Shown: one piece after another, positions 1 to 7,196 of the stretch
Position numbering within the stretch: the stretch's first letter is position 1
How the letters are laid out: every line of letters begins with the position of its first letter
Assembly: GCA_003242525.1 (NCBI GenBank)
Contig: QGUU01000091.1
Location: 1 to 8,155, forward strand
Source: Pseudomonadota bacterium
GTDB lineage: Bacteria > Pseudomonadota > Alphaproteobacteria > Rhizobiales > Rhizobiaceae
Direction: 5' to 3'
Length of the DNA stretch: 8,155 nt
The notes under the pieces: generated by a model
Database searches by the model: none
What the model was told of the DNA's origin: nothing
What the model saw: only the letters and a program-made list of their open reading frames with translations
Made by a program: the position numbers and the translations under genes

Positions 1-2631
1 CAGCGCCGCAACGGTGCGGCCCTGCTTGCCCATCATCCACACATAATCGTTGATCGCTTCGCGAGCTTCCTCGTCGATCACCGGACCCACATCGGTCGAC
101 GGATTCCACGGATCGCCGACCTTCAATGCTTCCATTGCCCCCTTGAGCATTTCCAGGACCTTCTCCTCCACATCCTTCTGGATATAGAGGATGCGCAGGG
201 CCGAGCAGCGCTGGCCAGCGCTCTGGAATGCCGAAGCCAAAACGTCTCGAACGGCCTGTTCAGGCAACGCTGTGGAGTCCACGATCATCGCGTTGAGCCC
301 GCCGGTTTCAGCGATCAGCATGGCGTCGGGGGCAGCCTTCCCGGCGAGTTGTTTCTCGATCAGCTTGGCCACTTCCGTTGAACCGGTGAAGCAGACACCC
401 GCAATTCGCGGATCACCGGTCAATGGCGCGCCGACCGAAGGACCGTCGCCAGGCAAAAGCTGAAGGACATCTGCCGGAACTCCGGCCTCGTGCAGAATCT
501 GGACTGCCCGGAAGGCGATCAGCGGCGTCTGTTCGGCCGGCTTGGCTATCACCGTATTGCCCGTCGCCAGGGCCGCGGCGATCTGGCCGGTGAAGATGGC
601 CAGCGGAAAATTCCACGGTGAGATGCAGACGATCGCGCCGCGCGCTTCAGTGCCGCTCTCGGCTTCCGCTGCCTGCTGGGCATAGTAACGCAGGAAATCG
701 ACCGCCTCCCGCACTTCCGCAACTCCGTCTGCCAGCGTCTTGCCGGCTTCACGAGTGCAAAGCGCGAAGAACTCGACCGCATTTTGCTCGTAGAGATCGG
801 CCGCGCGGCGCAGGATTTCAGCACGCTCCGCGACTGGCCGCGCTGCCCAATCGGGATGCGCCGCGACTGCAATTTCCACCGCCTTTTCCACCTGCTGTGC
901 AGTGGCTTCAGCGACGGTACCCACCCGTTCCGAAGGCCGCGCCGGATTGAAGATCGCGCGTTCGGTGCCGCCGCCCGTGGCGCGCGTGAGCGGTCCGGCA
1001 TGCCAAAAATCCGAGCCGGCAAACCTCTCCCGTTCCCGCTCGATGTGAGCCAGGGTCACCGGGTCCGTGATGTCGAAACCTCGGGAATTGCTGCGGCTGG
1101 TGCCGAAGATGGCAGAGGGTGCGGGTATTTTCGGGTTTGCGGCCGGCCCCTGCGTTTCGACCACCGACAAGGGGTCGCGGGCGATTTCCTCCGGCGGAAC
1201 ATTGTCATCCGTAAGCTGGTGTACAAAGGACGAATTGGCGCCGTTTTCCAGAAGCCGGCGCACCAGATAGGCCAGAAGGTCAGAATGGGCCCCGACCGGC
1301 GCATAAATGCGGCAGCGCGTCCCCTCCGCCTTGCGTACCGTCTCGTGCAAGGCTTCCCCCATACCGTGCAGGCGCTGGAATTCGAAGCAGTCGCGATCCT
1401 TCGCCATCGAAAGGATGGCAGCGACCGTATGGGCATTGTGGGTGGCGAACTGCGGATAGATGCGGTCCGTCAGGGACAGCAGCTTCCTTGCGCACGCAAG
1501 ATAGGAAACATCTGTATTGGCCTTGCGCGTAAATACAGGATAGCCGGACAGCCCGAGCACCTGCGCGCGCTTGATCTCGGTGTCCCAGTAAGCACCCTTG
1601 ACGAGCCGGACCATGATCTTGCGATCCAGCTTCTTTGCCAGCGCGTAGAGCCAGTCAATGACATGGAAGGCACGCGGGCCATAGGCTTGCACGACCACGC
1701 CGAAGCCTTCCCACTCGGCGAGACGAGGGTCAGCCAGGACCTGCTCGACAACGTCCAGCGAAATATCGAGCCTGTCCGCCTCTTCCGCATCGACATTGAG
1801 CCCCATGCGGGCATGCGCCGCCTGAAGGGCCAGCGACAACAGGCGCTCGCTCATAACAGGCAGCATGGTTTCCTTCTGGAGGATTTCATAGCGCGGATGA
1901 AGGGCCGACAGCTTCACCGAAATGCCGTGATTGAGCCGGATGTCCGGGCCGTTGCTACCCGAGTCCAAGGAGGAAATGGCGTCTGAATAGGCCTTCAGGT
2001 AACGCAGGGCATCCTTCTCGGTGCGGGCCGCCTCGCCCAGCATGTCGAAGGAATAGAGATAGCCCTTGCGGGTCATCGCCGCTCCGCGGCGCACGGCCTC
2101 CTCGATAGTGCGGCCAAGCACGAACTGTTCGCCCATTTCCCGCATCGCCGCCGAGACAGCCTTGCGAATGACGGGCTCGCCGAGGCGACGCACCATGGAA
2201 CGAAGCGTGCGCTCTATCGAGCCCTCGCCCTCCTCCAGCACGCGACCCGTCAACATCAGCGCCCAAGTGGAGGCATTGACGAAGATCGAGCTGGATTCTC
2301 CCGAATGCGCGGACCAGTCATGGGGCGCGATCTTGTCGGCGATCAGATCGTCCATCGTCTCGGCGTCCGGCACACGCAGCAGAGCTTCGGCCAGGCACAT
2401 CAATGCCACGCCTTCCCGGGTGGAGAGGCCATAGGCCGACAGGAAAACTTCCATGAGGCGCGGGTCGGACGAACCACGCACCGCGCGCACCAGTTCGGTT
2501 GCGCGCCCGGATATCGCCCGGCGGTCGGCTTCGCTGAGGCCGGTGGCGGCGACGCGCTCCCTTACTACTGTTTCTTCATCCGGAAGATAGTTGGCGCGTA
2601 TGGTCTGTCGGATCGTATCGAGTGCGGGCAT
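1..2631 (-). CDS. putA: Bifunctional proline dehydrogenase / L-glutamate gamma-semialdehyde dehydrogenase PutA (3' end outside window)
   Basis: PutA oxidises L-proline to pyrroline-5-carboxylate with FAD, then the semialdehyde to glutamate with NAD+; in bacteria it is a peripheral membrane flavoenzyme passing electrons to quinone. The frame is open from 2631 to the left edge, 877 residues, without a stop. An N-terminal arm and helical domain occupy about residues 1-170. The proline dehydrogenase barrel follows to about 480: VKLSALHP at 239-246 (Lys240 matches E. coli Lys329), VKGAYWD at 344-350, and YLVRRLLENGAN with the proline-carboxylate-binding Arg458/Arg459. The aldehyde dehydrogenase domain starts near 545: SPWNFP with Asn674, ETGG with Glu775, and GQRCSALR with nucleophile Cys809. 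The ATG at 2631 is chosen because AAGGG lies seven bases upstream; an in-frame ATG at 2679 would sit almost at the predicted transcription start. There is no ribbon-helix-helix domain, so this is not the self-regulating enterobacterial type. The remaining C-terminal part is missing only because the window ends. Confidence 0.97.
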   Translation of the reverse strand, partial: MPALDTIRQTIRANYLPDEETVVRERVAATGLSEADRRAISGRATELVRAVRGSSDPRLMEVFLSAYGLSTREGVALMCLAEALLRVPDAETMDDLIADKIAPHDWSAHSGESSSIFVNASTWALMLTGRVLEEGEGSIERTLRSMVRRLGEPVIRKAVSAAMREMGEQFVLGRTIEEAVRRGAAMTRKGYLYSFDMLGEAARTEKDALRYLKAYSDAISSLDSGSNGPDIRLNHGISVKLSALHPRYEILQKETMLPVMSERLLSLALQAAHARMGLNVDAEEADRLDISLDVVEQVLADPRLAEWEGFGVVVQAYGPRAFHVIDWLYALAKKLDRKIMVRLVKGAYWDTEIKRAQVLGLSGYPVFTRKANTDVSYLACARKLLSLTDRIYPQFATHNAHTVAAILSMAKDRDCFEFQRLHGMGEALHETVRKAEGTRCRIYAPVGAHSDLLAYLVRRLLENGANSSFVHQLTDDNVPPEEIARDPLSVVETQGPAANPKIPAPSAIFGTSRSNSRGFDITDPVTLAHIERERERFAGSDFWHAGPLTRATGGGTERAIFNPARPSERVGTVAEATAQQVEKAVEIAVAAHPDWAARPVAERAEILRRAADLYEQNAVEFFALCTREAGKTLADGVAEVREAVDFLRYYAQQAAEAESGTEARGAIVCISPWNFPLAIFTGQIAAALATGNTVIAKPAEQTPLIAFRAVQILHEAGVPADVLQLLPGDGPSVGAPLTGDPRIAGVCFTGSTEVAKLIEKQLAGKAAPDAMLIAETGGLNAMIVDSTALPEQAVRDVLASAFQSAGQRCSALRILYIQKDVEEKVLEMLKGAMEALKVGDPWNPSTDVGPVIDEEAREAINDYVWMMGKQGRTVAAL

Positions 2632-2638
2632 CACGCTA

Positions 2639-2643
2639 CCCTT
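2639..2643 (-). promoter_or_regulatory. putA ribosome binding site
   Basis: On the minus strand AAGGG ends seven bases before the ATG at 2631. The in-frame ATGs at 2652 and 2679 have no comparable Shine-Dalgarno sequence, so this site decides the start. Confidence 0.7.
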
Positions 2644-2689
2644 GATAAGCATGCAGTCGGTTGACGGGACAGGATTCATCCGCAAGGCT

Positions 2690-2718
2690 AACATAGGGCC
2701 GATTACAGTTCGGTCCAA
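2690..2718 (-). promoter_or_regulatory. Predicted putA promoter (sigma-70 type)
   Basis: Reading the minus strand, TTGGAC (2713-2718) is followed after exactly 17 bases by TATGTT (2690-2695). This is close to the alphaproteobacterial housekeeping pattern. Transcription would start near 2683 and leave a leader of about 50 bases before the ATG at 2631. The call rests on motif match and spacing only. Confidence 0.5.
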
Positions 2719-2740
2719 AGAGCTGGACAGGACGGACCGA
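2710..2740. promoter_or_regulatory. Inverted repeat in putA-putR intergenic region, candidate PutR operator
   Basis: TCGGTCC (2710-2716) and GGACCGA (2734-2740) are perfect 7-base inverted arms separated by 17 bases. An internal GGAC at 2725-2728 gives a third related half-site. The proximal arm overlaps the predicted putA -35 element. Lrp-type PutR proteins usually control the adjacent divergent putA, so this is a natural place for binding. Assignment to PutR is inference. Confidence 0.4.
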
Positions 2741-2788
2741 TCGACCTACAAGACAGTGCCGCTTTAGATCGGATTTGTGGCATCTAAC

Positions 2789-3244
2789 ATGTCAGAAGTT
2801 CAATTGGACCGAATTGATCGTGCAATCCTTCTTTCCTTGGCGAAGGATGGCCGGCTTTCGATGTCCGAACTTGCGGAAAAGGTCGGCCTTTCCAAGACGC
2901 CGGTCCAGGCACGACTCAAGCGGCTGGAGCGGGACGGTTTCATTCGCGGCTATGCAGCCATAATCGACCGCGAGAAGATGGGCGAAGGCCATGTCGCCTT
3001 TGTGCAGGTGAAGCTTTCAGATACGCGTTCGGCAGCGCTCGATGCATTCAACCGCGCTGTCATAGGGGTGCCTGAGGTTGAGCAATGCCACATGATGGCA
3101 GCAAGTTTCGACTACCTGTTGAAGGTTCGCACCCGAGACATCGCCGCTTATCGCCGCGTGCTAGGGGAGCGTATTTCCGCCCTGCCGCATGTCGCGCAGA
3201 CTTCCACCTTCGTGGCGATGGAGACCGTGAAGGACCGGTCCTGA
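2789..3244 (+). CDS. putR: Lrp/AsnC-family transcriptional regulator PutR of proline catabolism
   Basis: The 151-residue protein has the normal Lrp/AsnC length and layout. An N-terminal winged helix-turn-helix spans about residues 5-52 (LDRIDRAILLSLAKDGRLS, then SELAEKVGLSKTPVQARLKRLERDG). A C-terminal RAM effector-binding domain spans about 66-146 and includes VEQCHMMAASFDYLLKV. In Agrobacterium, Rhodobacter and related alphaproteobacteria, PutR of this family responds to proline and activates divergent putA; the same divergent arrangement is seen here. The specific function is inferred from family plus position. The start is uncertain: ATG at 2789 is preferred because the protein then begins as short Lrp proteins usually do, but an in-frame GTG at 2777 would add four residues, and neither start has a clear ribosome binding site. 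Confidence 0.9.
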   Translation: MSEVQLDRIDRAILLSLAKDGRLSMSELAEKVGLSKTPVQARLKRLERDGFIRGYAAIIDREKMGEGHVAFVQVKLSDTRSAALDAFNRAVIGVPEVEQCHMMAASFDYLLKVRTRDIAAYRRVLGERISALPHVAQTSTFVAMETVKDRS

Positions 3245-3252
3245 CGACGTCC

Positions 3253-3271
3253 CTTGTGCGAAACGCACGGG
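3253..3271 (+). other. Short hairpin after putR
   Basis: Nine bases after the putR stop, CTTGTGCG and CGCACGGG pair as an eight-base-pair stem (two G-U pairs) around an AAA loop. No T-run follows, so it is not a convincing intrinsic terminator. It could be an RNA-stabilising or weak termination element between putR and kdgK. Confidence 0.3.
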
Positions 3272-3346
3272 ATAGGGAAGAACTGTTTGCTGCAGCTACC
3301 GGCCCGTGGGCATATGGCCCCTGCGGCCAAACGGAGAGGAGCAGTC

Positions 3347-4300
3347 ATGTCTGTCCCGCCGGTGCAAAAGGGCGTTGCCGCGATTGGCGAATGCATGATC
3401 GAACTGTCCGGGCATGCGGATGGTTACTGGCGATTGGGCTTTGCCGGAGATACGTTCAACACGCTCTGGGCGCTGCGCGCGCTCTCCATCGATCGCCCGG
3501 CGACCTATGTTTCGGCTTTTGGCGACGATCCATTCTCGCGCGACCAGATTGCCTTCTTTTCCGCACACGGGATCGGCATCGGGGCAAGTCCAAGGATTGC
3601 CGGATCGCGGCCGGGCATCTACGCGATAACCTTGAGCGGGGCGGAACGCTTCTTTACCTACTGGCGCAACGATTCCGCCGCCCGGCAGCTGGCTTCCGAT
3701 CCTGCAGCTCTTTCAAGAAGCCTTCAAAATCAGTCGCTTGTGTATTTTTCCGGAATCACTTTGGCAATTCTGGATGAAGAGTCGCGCACGACCCTCCTCG
3801 ACGCCATCGCCAAGGCACGCGCACATGGGAGCGTCGTCGCTTTCGACCCCAACTACCGGCCCCTGCTGTGGAATGACCGCGCCGAGGCCAGGGCCTGCGT
3901 CACCAGGGCCCTCGCTCTCTGCGATATTGCCTTGCCGACCTTTCCCGATGAACAGGCGCTGTTCGGAGATGCCTCTCCCGAAGAGACGGCTGCAAGGTCA
4001 GGGGTCCATGTCGGGGAGGTCGTCGTCAAGAACGGGGAACTGCCGGCGCTTGTCTCGGTTGATGGAAACAGCCAGTTCGTCGAGGCCGTCCATGTGCCCT
4101 CGCCTGTCGATACGACGGGCGCCGGCGATTCCTTCAACGGAGCCTATCTGGCGGCGCGGTTGGCTGGTATCGCCCCCGCGCAAGCAGCTGCGTGCGCGCA
4201 CGGCGTCGCAGCCGCCGTGGTGCAGATGCGCGGCGCGCTCGCGCCATTCGAAGTGCTGCAGACGGCATTCGAACAACAGGCAGCCGCCCTGCAGCCGTGA
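3347..4300 (+). CDS. kdgK: 2-dehydro-3-deoxygluconokinase (KDG kinase), PfkB family
   Basis: KdgK phosphorylates 2-keto-3-deoxygluconate with ATP to KDPG, feeding uronate or sugar-acid breakdown into the Entner-Doudoroff aldolase step in the cytoplasm. The 317-residue product has the usual length and closely follows E. coli KdgK. It has IGECMIELS at 13-21, AGDTFNT at 33-39 in the sugar-binding region, YWRND at 105-109, FSGITLAIL at 134-142, FDPNYRPLLW at 166-175, VVVKNG at 225-230, and the PfkB signature DTTGAGDSF at 255-263 with catalytic base Asp261. The ATG at 3347 is preferred because AGGAG lies five bases upstream; a longer in-frame extension exists but has no family similarity. It follows putR on the same strand after 102 bases and could be partly co-transcribed with it. 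A related ribokinase-type substrate cannot be fully excluded, but the YWRN and NYRP motifs favour KDG. Confidence 0.93.
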   Translation: MSVPPVQKGVAAIGECMIELSGHADGYWRLGFAGDTFNTLWALRALSIDRPATYVSAFGDDPFSRDQIAFFSAHGIGIGASPRIAGSRPGIYAITLSGAERFFTYWRNDSAARQLASDPAALSRSLQNQSLVYFSGITLAILDEESRTTLLDAIAKARAHGSVVAFDPNYRPLLWNDRAEARACVTRALALCDIALPTFPDEQALFGDASPEETAARSGVHVGEVVVKNGELPALVSVDGNSQFVEAVHVPSPVDTTGAGDSFNGAYLAARLAGIAPAQAAACAHGVAAAVVQMRGALAPFEVLQTAFEQQAAALQP

Positions 4301-4315
4301 GGAACACCCCTCCGC

Positions 4316-5335
4316 CTAGGGAAGCCTGAACCGGTATTCAGTGATATGATGATATACCTCGCCCGGCAGAAGCGTTGCCTGCGGGAAGTATGGGCGGTTC
4401 GGGGCGTCGGGCCAGACCTGCGGCTCGAGGCAGAAACCGGAAAATGCCCTGTATGCAACGCCATGCAGCCCCGGAGCCACAGGCGCTATATGCTGCCCGA
4501 CATATAGCTGCAGGCCCGGCTCGGTGGTCCACACCTCCATTTCAACGCCCGACGAGGCGCCCTGGACCCATGTCGCCTGGCGAAGCGGGCCGCGTGAAGC
4601 GGAAAGGCAGAAATTGACGTCGTAGGAAGTCGCTGCCTGATCGCCGGCCACGCCCACGGAGCGCACCTGCCTGAAGTCGAAAACCGTATCATCAACGGGC
4701 TCGACCGCACCGGTCGGAATCAGTTCCCGGTCGACCGGCAGGTAGCCTCCCGCATGGATCATCATACGGTGGCCAAGGATGTCGCCGGCGCCGCCGTCGT
4801 CGAGATTGAAATAGGAATGCTGCGTCAGGTTACAGACGGTCGGCTCATCCGCAGTCGCCGTCAGTTCGACCGACAGCGTGCCCGGAATCTTGAGCCTGTA
4901 GGTACAGGTCACATCAAGGGCGCCCGGAAACCCCATGGCTCCGGCAGGGTCGTGAAGACTCAAGGTGACGAAATCGCGCCCATGAAGGGCCACCGTCCAG
5001 GGGCGCCGGGAAAAACCATCGACGCCGCCATGGAGCATGTGCTTGCCCAGGAAATTGCGATCAAGCGAATGCCGGGTCCCGTCAAGGACAAATCGGCCGT
5101 CACGAATCCTGTTGGCGTAACGACCTACAACGGCGCCGAAATAATGCGTGTCCGTTTCGTAAGCTTCGAGGCTGTCATAGCCCAGGACCAGCGGGGCGTC
5201 ATGGCCGGCCAGGCGCAAGTCCTGAATGATCGCGCCTAAACCGATGATGTTGGCCGTAAGACCGCCTCCGCGGATCGTGAACCGGCGAACGTCCTCACCC
5301 GCTTGCGTCGTGCCGAAGACTTCGCCGTCTTTCAT
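4316..5335 (-). CDS. galM: Aldose 1-epimerase (mutarotase) GalM
   Basis: GalM interconverts alpha and beta anomers of aldoses such as galactose and glucose, supplying the form needed by the next catabolic enzyme. The 339-residue protein has family-typical length. It has GRYANRI at 71-77, LHGG with His102, NLTQHSYFNL with the proposed catalytic acid His173, SYDVNF with substrate-contacting Asp239, FCLEPQ with catalytic base Glu304, and PNRP at 312-315. No signal peptide is seen, so it is probably cytoplasmic. ATG at 5335 is chosen because homologous sequence begins there; an in-frame GTG at 5374 would add 13 residues, and neither start has a strong Shine-Dalgarno sequence. It lies 48 bases downstream of gabD on the same strand and is probably in the same transcript. 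Its stop is 15 bases from that of convergent kdgK, leaving no room for a separate terminator. Confidence 0.93.
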   Translation of the reverse strand: MKDGEVFGTTQAGEDVRRFTIRGGGLTANIIGLGAIIQDLRLAGHDAPLVLGYDSLEAYETDTHYFGAVVGRYANRIRDGRFVLDGTRHSLDRNFLGKHMLHGGVDGFSRRPWTVALHGRDFVTLSLHDPAGAMGFPGALDVTCTYRLKIPGTLSVELTATADEPTVCNLTQHSYFNLDDGGAGDILGHRMMIHAGGYLPVDRELIPTGAVEPVDDTVFDFRQVRSVGVAGDQAATSYDVNFCLSASRGPLRQATWVQGASSGVEMEVWTTEPGLQLYVGQHIAPVAPGLHGVAYRAFSGFCLEPQVWPDAPNRPYFPQATLLPGEVYHHITEYRFRLP

Positions 5336-5383
5336 GTCCGTTTGGTCGCAGCAATCCTCTTTCGGGGATCGCACGGCGACCGG

Positions 5384-6841
5384 TCAGAGACCAAGGCCGC
5401 CGATGCAGACATATTTGGTATCAAGGTAATCATCGATGCCCTGGTGACCGCCTTCGCGGCCAAGGCCGGATTCCTTCACGCCGCCAAATGGTGCTTCGGG
5501 TGTGGTGATGAGGCCTTCATTGACGCCGACCATGCCGTATTTCAGCCCTTCCATGACACGGAAGGCCCGGCCAAGGTCTCCAGTGTAGAAATAGGCTGCC
5601 AGGCCGAATTCCGTATCGTTGGCCAGCTTGATCGCCTCTTCTTCGGTTTCGAACTTGAAGACCGGGGCCACGGGGCCGAAAATCTCTTCCTTCATGAACT
5701 TCATGCCGGTGGTGGCGTCGGCGATAACGGTCGGCTGGAAGAACGAACCGCCGAGTTCATGCCGCTTTCCGCCTGCAACGACACGGCCGCCATTGGAGAT
5801 GGCATCGGCGATGAACTCCTCGACCTTTTCCACCGCCTTCTCGTCGATCAGCGGCCCCTGCTGAACGCCGTCTTCAAGGCCGGAGCCCACCTTGAGCTGC
5901 TTCGACGCTTCGGCAAGCTTCTGCACGAATTCTTCATAGATGCCTGCCTGCACGAAGAAGCGGTTTGTGCAAACGCAGGTCTGGCCGGAATTGCGATACT
6001 TTGCGGTGATGGCGCCCTGTACTGCACGGTCCAGATCCGCGTCGTCGAAAACCAGGAACGGAGCGTTGCCTCCAAGTTCCATGGAGACCTTCTTCACGGT
6101 CGAAGCCGACTTCTCGATGAGGATCTTGCCCACCTCGGTGGAGCCGGTGAAGGTGATCTTCTTGACCAGCGGGTTGGTGCACAGCTCGTCGCCGATCTCG
6201 CCGGCCGAGCCGGTCACGATATTGACGACGCCTTTCGGAATGCCGACTTCTTCACACAGCGCACCCCAGGCCAGCCCGGAATAAGGAGTCTGCGATGCGG
6301 GCTTGACCACGGCCGTGCAGCCCGCAGCGAGGGCCGGACCGATCTTTCGCGAAAGCATCGAGGAGGGAAAGTTCCAGGGCGTGATTGCGGCGATGACGCC
6401 CACCGGTTCGCGATTGACGATGATCCGACGGTCAGCCCATGGCGAGGGCACGACGTCGCCGTAGGTGCGGCGCGCTTCCTCGGCAAACCACAGCACATAG
6501 GCAGCGGACGACGCAATCTCGCCACGCGATTCGGTAAGTGACTTGCCCTGCTCGATGGTGAGCAGTTCAGCCAGCGCGTCCTGGTTGTCCAGGATCGCGT
6601 CGTGCAGCTTGCGCAACAGTTTCGAACGTTCGAGCGCCGAAGTTTTCTTCCAGCTTTTGAAGGCCTCTTCGGCAGCTTCGATCGCCCGCCGAGTCTCGTT
6701 CCTGCCGGCCTTCGGCACGGTGCCAATCTTGAGTCCGGTTGCGGGATTTATGACGTCTATCGTCTGCCCGGAATCGGCCTGAACCCATTCTCCGTTGATC
6801 AGATTGGCCTGTTTCATGAAATGGCTGGTCTTCTGGAGCAT
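5384..6841 (-). CDS. gabD: Succinate-semialdehyde dehydrogenase (NAD(P)+), GabD type
   Basis: This aldehyde dehydrogenase oxidises succinate semialdehyde to succinate, the last step of 4-aminobutyrate catabolism. The 485 residues match GabD length and the whole chain aligns with the family. It has PWNFP at 155-159 (Asn157), VVKPASQTP with Lys180 and Ser183, FTGSTEVG at 231-238, ELGG with general base Glu255, NSGQTCVC with nucleophile Cys289 and the second conserved Cys291, EEIFGPV with cofactor-binding Glu386, and [15 protein letters not shown] at 451-465. Lys180/Ser183 correspond to the E. coli GabD residues near the NADP phosphate, so NADP use is possible. The ATG at 6841 is well supported by GGAGG seven bases upstream; a longer open frame to 6952 adds a basic, unrelated leader. 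It precedes galM in an apparent two-gene unit. Because alpha-ketoglutaric semialdehyde dehydrogenases of pentose and sugar-acid pathways share this fold and neighbours include sugar genes, that substrate is a real alternative. Confidence 0.92.
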   Translation of the reverse strand: MLQKTSHFMKQANLINGEWVQADSGQTIDVINPATGLKIGTVPKAGRNETRRAIEAAEEAFKSWKKTSALERSKLLRKLHDAILDNQDALAELLTIEQGKSLTESRGEIASSAAYVLWFAEEARRTYGDVVPSPWADRRIIVNREPVGVIAAITPWNFPSSMLSRKIGPALAAGCTAVVKPASQTPYSGLAWGALCEEVGIPKGVVNIVTGSAGEIGDELCTNPLVKKITFTGSTEVGKILIEKSASTVKKVSMELGGNAPFLVFDDADLDRAVQGAITAKYRNSGQTCVCTNRFFVQAGIYEEFVQKLAEASKQLKVGSGLEDGVQQGPLIDEKAVEKVEEFIADAISNGGRVVAGGKRHELGGSFFQPTVIADATTGMKFMKEEIFGPVAPVFKFETEEEAIKLANDTEFGLAAYFYTGDLGRAFRVMEGLKYGMVGVNEGLITTPEAPFGGVKESGLGREGGHQGIDDYLDTKYVCIGGLGL

Positions 6842-6848
6842 GGTCTCG

Positions 6849-6853
6849 CCTCC
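6849..6853 (-). promoter_or_regulatory. gabD ribosome binding site
   Basis: On the minus strand GGAGG ends seven bases before the ATG at 6841. It fixes the gabD start and argues against the longer in-frame start at 6952. Confidence 0.8.
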
Positions 6854-6966
6854 GGTCGCTGCGCCTCGAACGCGCAGTTCATGTGAATTCGATTGGATAC
6901 GCTCCCGCTTCAATGCGGTGCGCCGACGCGCCGCTCTTACTCCAGGGCGCACCTGGCAATCAATCC

Positions 6967-6996
6967 ATATAGGACAAACTAAGCGCTGGACCAGCG
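6967..6996 (-). promoter_or_regulatory. Possible gabD promoter with palindrome at the -35 position
   Basis: On the minus strand CTATAT (6967-6972) fits an alphaproteobacterial -10 element. There is no TTGAC at the expected -35 spacing. Instead the perfect palindrome CGCTGGACCAGCG (6984-6996, six-base arms around one base) occupies that place. This would fit an activator-dependent or repressed promoter, with a leader of about 120 bases. Motif inspection only. Confidence 0.3.
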
Positions 6997-7016
6997 GGAA
7001 GCAATGCGCTTGCCAA

Positions 7017-7031
7017 TATTGTCAGACAATA
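7017..7031. promoter_or_regulatory. Perfect 15-base palindrome TATTGTCAGACAATA, candidate operator
   Basis: Seven-base arms TATTGTC and GACAATA surround a central A. The single-base centre suits a dimeric DNA-binding protein better than an RNA hairpin. It lies about 165 bases upstream of acpXL and 175 upstream of gabD, so it could serve either gene. The binding protein is unknown. Confidence 0.45.
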
Positions 7032-7106
7032 AACGGGAACCGGACGAACACCCGCTGCGCCGGTCCCTCGCGACCTTCGGCCGACGAGCGCTTATTGAGG
7101 GCAGCA

Positions 7107-7115
7107 GACAATATT
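7107..7115 (+). promoter_or_regulatory. Second GACAATATT half-site
   Basis: GACAATATT here is the exact reverse complement of AATATTGTC at 7015-7023, which forms the left part of the 7017-7031 palindrome. The seven-base core GACAATA also occurs at 7025-7031. A repeated half-site about 80-90 bases from a full palindrome is typical of cooperative regulator sites, though an AT-rich motif of this length can recur by chance. Confidence 0.3.
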
Positions 7116-7184
7116 CGGCCTTTTCCTGCCCCAAAAAACCGACTAGACAGCCCGAACACCTATCGACGCTTCTGCTCGCAATCG

Positions 7185-7189
7185 AAGGA
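7185..7189 (+). promoter_or_regulatory. acpXL ribosome binding site
   Basis: AAGGA ends seven bases before the TTG at 7197. Its position is what identifies this rare codon as the acpXL start, since no ATG or GTG start fits the family N-terminus. Confidence 0.7.
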
Positions 7190-7196
7190 ACAGAAT

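Larger units (their letters stand above)
6842..7196. other. Divergent intergenic region between gabD and acpXL
   Basis: These 355 bases separate two divergent genes and show no homologous coding sequence in any frame. They contain the gabD ribosome binding site (GGAGG, minus strand, 6849-6853), a CTATAT -10 candidate for gabD, several short perfect palindromes (6984-6996, 7017-7031), repeated half-sites and the acpXL ribosome binding site. The AT content rises around 7010-7150, fitting promoter DNA. No confident acpXL promoter could be picked by eye. Confidence 0.6.

Noticed and set aside
784..1986. Open frame of 400 codons on the plus strand opposite putA
   Set aside because: It is exactly antisense to conserved proline and aldehyde dehydrogenase sequence, has no recognisable domain and no ribosome binding site; GC-rich codon bias produces such mirror frames.
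3253..3271. Intrinsic terminator after putR
   Set aside because: The stem contains two G-U pairs and no T-run follows, so it is kept only as an unassigned hairpin.
3254..3346. Longer kdgK start giving 31 extra residues
   Set aside because: The extra residues are not family-like, while the ATG at 3347 has AGGAG at ideal spacing and leads straight into the conserved first strand.
5303..6541. Open frame of 412 codons on the plus strand opposite gabD and the start of galM
   Set aside because: The opposite strand encodes a complete GabD with all catalytic motifs; the plus-strand translation resembles no family.
7121..7149. acpXL promoter of the form TTTTCC-N17-TAGACA
   Set aside because: Both hexamers match the consensus poorly, so it is not listed as a feature.
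6795..7196. Upstream in-frame extension of acpXL that could make a 231-residue fusion protein
   Set aside because: It overlaps the gabD start and intergenic region, shows no similarity to anything, and the AcpXL N-terminus with its ribosome binding site lies at 7197.
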